Of a stretch of 64,000 nt of DNA, positions 59,356 to 64,000 are shown one piece after another. Source of the stretch: Oscillospiraceae bacterium MB24-C1 (lineage in GTDB: Bacteria; Bacillota; Clostridia; Oscillospirales; Ruminococcaceae); the NCBI GenBank assembly GCA_030913685.1, contig CP133187.1:930001-994000 (forward strand), read 5' to 3'. The position numbers and the translations under genes were made by a program. Position 1 is the stretch's first letter. Every line of letters starts with the position of its first letter. The notes beneath the pieces were generated by a model. It saw only the letters and a list, made by a program, of their open reading frames with translations. It made no database searches and was not told the DNA's origin.

Positions 59356-59376
59356 TTTTGAACGCATTGTTCAAAA
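59356..59376. promoter_or_regulatory. LysR-type operator
   Basis: Dyad TTTTGAAC (59356-59363), 5-base spacer, GTTCAAAA (59369-59376), in the divergent LysR/opine-dehydrogenase gap. A second dyad AATCATT/AATGATT lies right next to it (59375-59398) over the -35 region, the two-site layout expected of LysR activators. Confidence 0.6.
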
Positions 59377-59384
59377 TCATTCGT

Positions 59385-59413
59385 TTTACAAAATGATTAT
59401 AGCAAACTATACT
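59385..59413 (+). promoter_or_regulatory. Promoter of the opine dehydrogenase operon
   Basis: TTTACA (59385-59390), 17-base spacer, TATACT (59408-59413), 95 bases before the start and overlapping the second dyad. Confidence 0.65.
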
Positions 59414-59507
59414 GAAGTTGTACACAGAAGGCAGGATATTATGGCAAAATACCAAAAACATTTCTGAACTGTGACTAACCTGCAACTCAAAATAAAGGAG
59501 AATTATT

Positions 59508-60749
59508 ATGGGAAAGATGGCGTACTTAAAAGAGATGCCCATTGCTGTATTAGGTGGTGGTGCGGTCGGTAAAACCTGTGCGGCTGATATGAAGCTGGCC
59601 GGAAGAGAAGTTCGACTCTATGACGCGATGCCCTTCGCCGAAACCTCTTTGAAGGATCTCGACAAGACCGGCATTCTATTTGACGGCGTGCAACGCAACC
59701 GTGACTGCTTTGAACGCTCGGGCCGCGCTTTTCTCGATCTTATCACCACCGATATGGCCGCCGCCGTCAAGGGAGCCGGACAGATCGTGGTTGCCTGTGG
59801 CTCTTGGGGCCACGAGCCGATATTCCGCGCCCTGATTCCTCACCTTGAGGATGGGCAGGTGGTTAATGTCTTTACCGATAACTTTGGCTGTCTACTGCTG
59901 CGCCGAATGATGCGCGAGATGGGATGCACCAAAAAGATCATTGTTGGTGGCTGGTCTTCCGCCCCCTATGGCACTCGTATTGAGAGTATTGGTAAGTTCC
60001 AGTTTCCCCACGTCAGCGCCAAGTACCGTGCCATCTCTCTGCGCGGCGCGGCTCTGCCAATGACCGATACCAACGACTTTCTTGAGGCCTCTCGCTATCT
60101 ACCCTGTATGGACGCGGTAACACAGGGGGATGGCCCCTCCGAAGCTAACACGATCCTCGACGTCGACTTTGCCAACGTTAACCCCGTTATCCACGTTCCT
60201 GCTACTGTCTTAGGCGTCTCCACCATGGAAAACTGGGGCGTTATTTTCTGCGGTCACGACAAGACGACCTACTCGATGTATTCCCACGGCCTCTGCCCTT
60301 CGATCTGTGAAGTGCAGTATCAGTTCTACAACGAGGAGATTGCTTTGGCCGAGGCCATTGGCGTGGGTATTCCAAAATATAAGTATGAGATGTTCTTCTC
60401 CCGCCGCAGTGTGCTAACTCAGGAATACATGGGTCTGGACAAGGACGGCAATGACAATGTTGTATTCCCACTGGATCAGCCCTCCACCGAGGGCAACACC
60501 GGCCCTAACAGTATTCATCATCGCTATATGACTGAAGATGTACCGATCGGCTGCAAAGTTTATCACGACCTCGGTGTTCAATATGGCGTTCCTACTCCGA
60601 TAATTGATTCAATGATTATTCTTGCTGGTTCAATGCACAAGAAGAACTTCTTTGAAACAAGCAAATACAATTTGGCTTATCTTGGAATTGACAATATGAG
60701 CAAGGAAGAGCTTCTTAATTATTTAAACAACGGCGTCTATATTAGATAA
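59508..60749 (+). CDS. NAD(P)-dependent opine (octopine/nopaline-type) dehydrogenase
   Basis: A 413-residue enzyme. Rossmann loop 'IAVLGGGAVGKTCAADMKLA', then 'IVVACGSWGHEPIFRALIPH' and the C-terminal octopine-DH domain with the catalytic His in 'NVNPVIHVPATVLG' and 'KTTYSMYSHGLCPSICEVQ'. Such enzymes reversibly join an amino acid and a 2-oxoacid through a reduced imine. AAGGAG lies seven bases before ATG 59508. It is first in an operon with MmgE/PrpD and GltS-like genes; use of an N-(carboxyalkyl) amino acid is inferred. Confidence 0.85.
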   Translation: MGKMAYLKEMPIAVLGGGAVGKTCAADMKLAGREVRLYDAMPFAETSLKDLDKTGILFDGVQRNRDCFERSGRAFLDLITTDMAAAVKGAGQIVVACGSWGHEPIFRALIPHLEDGQVVNVFTDNFGCLLLRRMMREMGCTKKIIVGGWSSAPYGTRIESIGKFQFPHVSAKYRAISLRGAALPMTDTNDFLEASRYLPCMDAVTQGDGPSEANTILDVDFANVNPVIHVPATVLGVSTMENWGVIFCGHDKTTYSMYSHGLCPSICEVQYQFYNEEIALAEAIGVGIPKYKYEMFFSRRSVLTQEYMGLDKDGNDNVVFPLDQPSTEGNTGPNSIHHRYMTEDVPIGCKVYHDLGVQYGVPTPIIDSMIILAGSMHKKNFFETSKYNLAYLGIDNMSKEELLNYLNNGVYIR

Positions 60750-60815
60750 TTCAGTTTGCTGGCGGGTCTCTATCTCCATAGTTACCCGCCATACTAAACT
60801 TCTATGGAGGAAGCT

Positions 60816-62147
60816 ATGATATTTAACACCGATTATCGTGTAGAAGATTATATTTTAAACAGCCAGTGGGACCAAATGCCCCAACACATCAAGGAACGCG
60901 CCGTTGTTTGTGGCATTGATCTAATCATGGCCCTTATTGTGGGAAGTAAAGGTAATCAATTTGCTGTCGGAAATAAGGTTGCATCATCAATGATTGCTAA
61001 AGGTGATGTTTCTGTGCTAGGTTCGAAGGAAAAATATAATATTCTCGGTGCAACTATCGCTATGTCCCACGCATCAAATTCTTTCGACATCGATGACGGT
61101 CACAACATGATCAAGGGACATCCCGGAACATCGTTTATTGCAGGTATTCTTGCTGCCGCCATTGAAAAAAAAGCAACTTATAAAGAGTTCCTTACCACAT
61201 TGATTGTTGTATATGAAACTTCAATTCGATGGGCGCTTGCAACGCAAAATCATTATAACTATCTTCATAGCACGGGAGCATATGGCGCTTACGGAACCGC
61301 AGCAGGCATTGCCAGACTATATAATTTAAGCAAAGAGCAATTAAACAACGCACTTTCAATCGCAGATTTTCATGCACCCATGACGCCCGTTATGCGTTCA
61401 GTAGAATATCCTTCAATGAATAAAGACGGCGTGCCATTTGGTGCTTTAGTGGGCGCGATGTCAATTATTGAAACGCTTGCAGGATCCACAGGGTATGGAA
61501 ATTTGTTGGAAACGCCAGAGTATCAAAGTTATGTAGATAGTCTCGGTCAACAATTTGAAATAATGAATTTGTATTTCAAACCCTATACTTGTTGCCGCTG
61601 GGCACACCAGCCCATTAAGGCTTGTATTGATTTAATGAACGAGCACGGATTCAAAAGCGAAGATATACAGAAAGCAACTATAAATACCTTTGATTCCGCC
61701 GCAAAGCTTAGTAAAAAAATCCCACGGACTGCAGATGAGGCACAATATAATATTGCATGGCCAGTGGCTTCGGCGCTAGTATGTGGCGATGTGGGTTATA
61801 ATCAGGTTTGTGAGCTGGCGCTCGGTAATCACGAAGTCATCGCCATGATGGATCGCCTAGAATTTGTAATGGATCCAGAGATGGACAAACAGTTCCCGCA
61901 GAAACGACTTGCTTGGGTACATATTGAATTAAAAGATGGAACCAGCTATACTTCGGAGATTTACGCTGCGCCCGGTGAACATACCGATATGGTAGATATC
62001 CATTGGATGACCGAAAAGTTTCTGCGTATCACTAAGCCAATGCTCAACACGGAAGAACAGAAAAAAATCTTGACAATGCTTACCGAGGATTTAAACACCC
62101 CTGTAACAGAGGTTGTTAATTCAATAAACAATTATCTGCTCAAATAA
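60816..62147 (+). CDS. MmgE/PrpD family protein
   Basis: A 443-residue 2-methylcitrate dehydratase-like protein: 'MSHASNSFDIDDGHNMIKGH', 'GHPGTSFIAGILAAAI', 'STGAYGAYGTAAGIARLYNL', 'SVEYPSMNKDGVPFGALVGA' and 'KPYTCCRWAHQPIKACIDLM'. Family members dehydrate or isomerise hydroxy or amino acid-derived substrates. ATG 60816 follows GGAGG; the upstream ATG at 60804 overlaps it. It sits in the operon after the opine-type dehydrogenase. Confidence 0.88.
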   Translation: MIFNTDYRVEDYILNSQWDQMPQHIKERAVVCGIDLIMALIVGSKGNQFAVGNKVASSMIAKGDVSVLGSKEKYNILGATIAMSHASNSFDIDDGHNMIKGHPGTSFIAGILAAAIEKKATYKEFLTTLIVVYETSIRWALATQNHYNYLHSTGAYGAYGTAAGIARLYNLSKEQLNNALSIADFHAPMTPVMRSVEYPSMNKDGVPFGALVGAMSIIETLAGSTGYGNLLETPEYQSYVDSLGQQFEIMNLYFKPYTCCRWAHQPIKACIDLMNEHGFKSEDIQKATINTFDSAAKLSKKIPRTADEAQYNIAWPVASALVCGDVGYNQVCELALGNHEVIAMMDRLEFVMDPEMDKQFPQKRLAWVHIELKDGTSYTSEIYAAPGEHTDMVDIHWMTEKFLRITKPMLNTEEQKKILTMLTEDLNTPVTEVVNSINNYLLK

Positions 62148-62219
62148 TCCGATTATCTAAAAAGAAAAACACAGTAGCGGCGCTTCTCTGCAAGGACGTA
62201 AAATGAAAGGAGAACTATA

Positions 62220-63605
62220 ATGAACTTAAACCCTTATGACCTCTTAATGGACTTCGCGATAATGTCCATTCTATTGTTTATTGCACAATACTTAAGAGCC
62301 AAAGTTCGCTTAATTCAGAAATTACTTCTTCCTTCCTCCTTAATAGCAGGATTCATGGGCCTGTTTTTAGGACCGCAATTTTTAAATGTTCTTCCCTTTA
62401 CGAAAAACATCAGCTCCTATGCGTACCTTCTAGTTGTATTCTTGTTTGCATCATTATTTATTGGCAACGAGGGTGGCGGATCCTTTAAACAAACAATGGA
62501 TCAAGTTGGAGACACTTTCTTAATCAACTCAGCAGTTTATTTTGGACAGTATGCAACTGCACTTCTAATCGGCGGCGGAATTCTTGTTGCATTGTTCCCT
62601 GAGGTTCCACAGGCCTTTGCAGTTTTAATGCCGGGTGGATTTATTGGAGGACACGGCGCAGCCGCGGCATTTGGCGGCGCTTTTAAAGAGCTGCTAAATT
62701 GGGATGAAGCACTCCCAATAGGGCAAACTTTCGCAACAGTTGGTTTGTTGGTTGGTGTTCTTGGTGGTGTTTTAGCCATCAATATTGCAACACGGCTTAA
62801 AGCAACACGTTTTATTAAGACAATGGCAGAACTTCCCTGAGGAATGCGAACTGGTATGATACCCAGCGAAGAACAGGAATCCATGGGTAAAAACACCGTT
62901 AGCCCCATGTCTATTGACCCTCTTACTTGGCACCTCGCGCTTGTTTTAATAGCAACCTGCGGTGGCTATTACTTAACCAATTATCTCCAAGCGTTGTTCC
63001 CCAAGTTGAGTATACCAATGTTCTCTGTTTCAATGCTATGTGGTGTTGCATTGCAGTTTTTACTTAAAGCACTTGGTCTTACAAAATATGTTAGCAAAGA
63101 TGTTATTACACGAATTGGAAGCTCTGCAACAGATTATCTAGTTGCATTCGGTGTTGCGTCCATTAAGATTTCGGTGGTAATTAAATATCTATATCCAATA
63201 ATAATCCTGACTCTTATAGGTGTTACCTTCGTTGTATTCTACCTTGTAATGGTTAGTAGAAAGCTGTTCCACAACTTCTGGTTTGAGCGTGGAATCTATA
63301 TTTTTGGATGGTCAACAGGCGTAGTTGCCATAGGAGTTACTCTTTTAAGAATCGTTGACCCTGAATTCAAGAGCAATACCCTTGAAGATTATGGTATGGC
63401 TTATGTGTTTATGTCATTCATCGAAATTGGTTTGATTGCACTCTTGCCCACGCTGGTTGTAAACGGCTACAGTTTTGTTGCTGGTGGCGTGTGCTTAGCA
63501 ATATTCGGACTTCTACTTTATATTTGCAAAAAGCGATATGGTGTTTATAAAGGAAAGGTCAGCGACTTGCGTCCGGGTGAATCTGAAGTGCTATCTAAAG
63601 TTTAA
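62220..63605 (+). pseudogene. Sodium/glutamate symporter (GltS family) split by one in-frame TGA
   Basis: The frame covers a full GltS-length protein (about 461 codons). Residues 1-206 carry 'LLPSSLIAGFMGLFLGPQFL' and the first half signature 'MPGGFIGGHGAAAAFGGAF'; a TGA at 62838-62840 interrupts it, and the same frame continues to 63605 with 'SIDPLTWHLALVLIATCGGY', 'GSSATDYLVAFGVASIKISV' and 'GWSTGVVAIGVTLLRIVDPE'. No other lesion is visible. Around the stop the bases (CCC TGA GGA ATG CGA) sit where relatives encode Pro-Glu-Glu-Met-Arg. GGAG precedes the first ATG; the second half has only a cramped ribosome site (GAGG, one base before ATG 62847). Confidence 0.85.
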
Positions 63606-63658
63606 CTATAAAACTTTAGATTCGTTTTTTCAACTCTTAATCATAAAATCCTATCAAA

Positions 63659-63692
63659 AAACGAGCGCAAGGAAAGTACCCTGCGCTCGTTT
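63659..63692 (+). terminator. Intrinsic terminator of the opine operon
   Basis: An 11-bp stem AAACGAGCGCA (63659-63669) with TGCGCTCGTTT (63682-63692), extended by AGG/CCC pairing, and TTTCTT tail. Confidence 0.85.
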
Positions 63693-63770
63693 CTTATGTT
63701 GCTGGACTACCAATGATAGTTAAAAACAGGCTATACCCATGCGCTGCGTTCATTAACTTAATTCCATTTG

Positions 63771-63810
63771 AAAAAAGTACTGGTATGGGTTTGAACCAAT
63801 ACCAGCACTT
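63771..63810 (-). terminator. Intrinsic terminator of the small membrane peptide gene
   Basis: On the - strand AAGTGCTGGTAT pairs with ATACCAGTACTT (63775-63810, one G-U pair), 12-base loop, T6 tail. It is 32 bases after the stop of the short - strand gene. Confidence 0.8.
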
Positions 63811-63842
63811 TCGGCCTATCGAAAAAACAGCTTTTCATAAAA

Positions 63843-63929
63843 TTAACGCAAATAAAAACCGCCTATCAGCGCTCCAAGCCCTGAAAACATTATCATCAGC
63901 GCAAGAAGCAACGCGATCGCCCTTTTCAC
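63843..63929 (-). CDS. 28-residue hydrophobic small protein
   Basis: GTG 63929 to TAA 63843 encodes a 28-residue peptide: short basic head (MKRA), one hydrophobic helix (IALLLALMIMFSGLGALIG) and a GFYLR end. AGAGGTGG lies four bases before the GTG. A promoter (63951-63979) and an intrinsic terminator (63771-63810) frame it, which is why it is accepted despite its size. No family is recognised. It is probably an inner-membrane small protein. Confidence 0.6.
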   Translation of the reverse strand: MKRAIALLLALMIMFSGLGALIGGFYLR

Positions 63930-63950
63930 AAGACCACCTCTAATTACCTT

Positions 63951-63979
63951 TTTATATCGTTATGCAAATATACTAACAA
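63951..63979 (-). promoter_or_regulatory. Promoter of the small membrane peptide gene
   Basis: On the - strand: TTGTTA (63974-63979), 17-base spacer, TATAAA (63951-63956), about 22 bases before the GTG start. Confidence 0.65.
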
Positions 63980-64000
63980 ATAGACAGATTGAAGTCAAAT

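Noticed and set aside
62838-62840. TGA as selenocysteine codon
   Set aside because: GltS symporters have no Sec position here, no SECIS-like hairpin is evident just downstream, and no selenium gene is in the window.
63713-63943. 76-codon + strand frame at the right edge
   Set aside because: It runs antisense through the terminator and frame of the small membrane peptide unit and has no ribosome site.
1-64000. CRISPR array, tRNA/rRNA genes, insertion sequences, prophage
   Set aside because: No regular spaced repeats, no recognisable cloverleaf or rRNA sequence, and no transposase, integrase or phage structural gene was seen on either strand.

Overview
The window reads as the chromosome of a spore-forming, low-to-mid GC anaerobic Firmicute of class Clostridia, perhaps an Oscillospiraceae relative. 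The basis is lipoprotein signals of the MKK...LSLxAC(G) type with Ser/Ala/Pro-rich linkers, YesM/YesN two-component pairs, TRAP and tripartite tricarboxylate transporters, a clostridial-style FeoB, a YIEGIA-family gene pair seen in spore formers, and an lsr (autoinducer-2) locus. The family placement is inference only. No rRNA, tRNA, CRISPR array, insertion sequence, phage gene or replication origin was found.

Layout. 1-2.9 kb: end of an AraC-type response regulator, a YesM-like histidine kinase and a degenerate double ABC-ATPase-like protein. 3.2-4.4 kb: iron-dependent alcohol dehydrogenase. 4.5-7.5 kb (-): three-gene ABC importer with a TrpX-like binding protein, behind a strong promoter and palindromic operators. 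7.8-15.1 kb (-): TRAP transporter (dctPQM) followed by its own histidine kinase, response regulator and a second, membrane-anchored DctP-like protein. 15.4-18.4 kb: DtxR/MntR-type repressor divergent from feoAB. 18.5-19.8 kb (-): one glycosyltransferase and a glycosyltransferase/pyruvyltransferase relic. 19.9-29.0 kb (-): tctCBA plus citrate lyase citDEF, a D-2-hydroxyacid dehydrogenase, an internally deleted RraA-like gene, citC and citX, with an RpiR regulator divergent at 29.5 kb. 31.0-35.6 kb: a large Cna-type surface protein whose wall-sorting signal is cut short. 35.9-36.5 kb: a GNAT acetyltransferase with a Cys-cluster tail. 37-46.2 kb: a divergent lsr system (lsrACDB-lsrF one way, lsrR-lsrK-cupin the other). 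46.5-47.6 kb: YIEGIA pair. 47.7-51.3 kb: three-subunit molybdenum hydroxylase. 51.4-58.1 kb (-): Asp/Glu racemase, PhzF, metallo-beta-lactamase-fold hydrolase, a gene relic, two tandem M20 amidohydrolases and an AbgT transporter. 58.4-63.6 kb: LysR regulator divergent from an opine-type dehydrogenase, an MmgE/PrpD protein and a GltS-like symporter interrupted by one in-frame TGA. At the right edge (-) is a 28-residue membrane peptide with its own promoter, ribosome site and terminator.

How it works together. Most of the window is a chain of self-contained uptake-and-use modules for organic acids, amino-acid derivatives and AI-2, each next to its own regulator. Four binding-protein genes (TrpX-like, dctP, tctC, lsrB) are followed directly by a hairpin before the next gene of the operon, which would favour excess production of the binding protein. 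Scattered relics (18.5 kb, 21.7 kb, 53.9 kb, 62.8 kb and the clipped anchor at 35.6 kb) point to ongoing gene decay or, for the single-stop case, possible sequence error.
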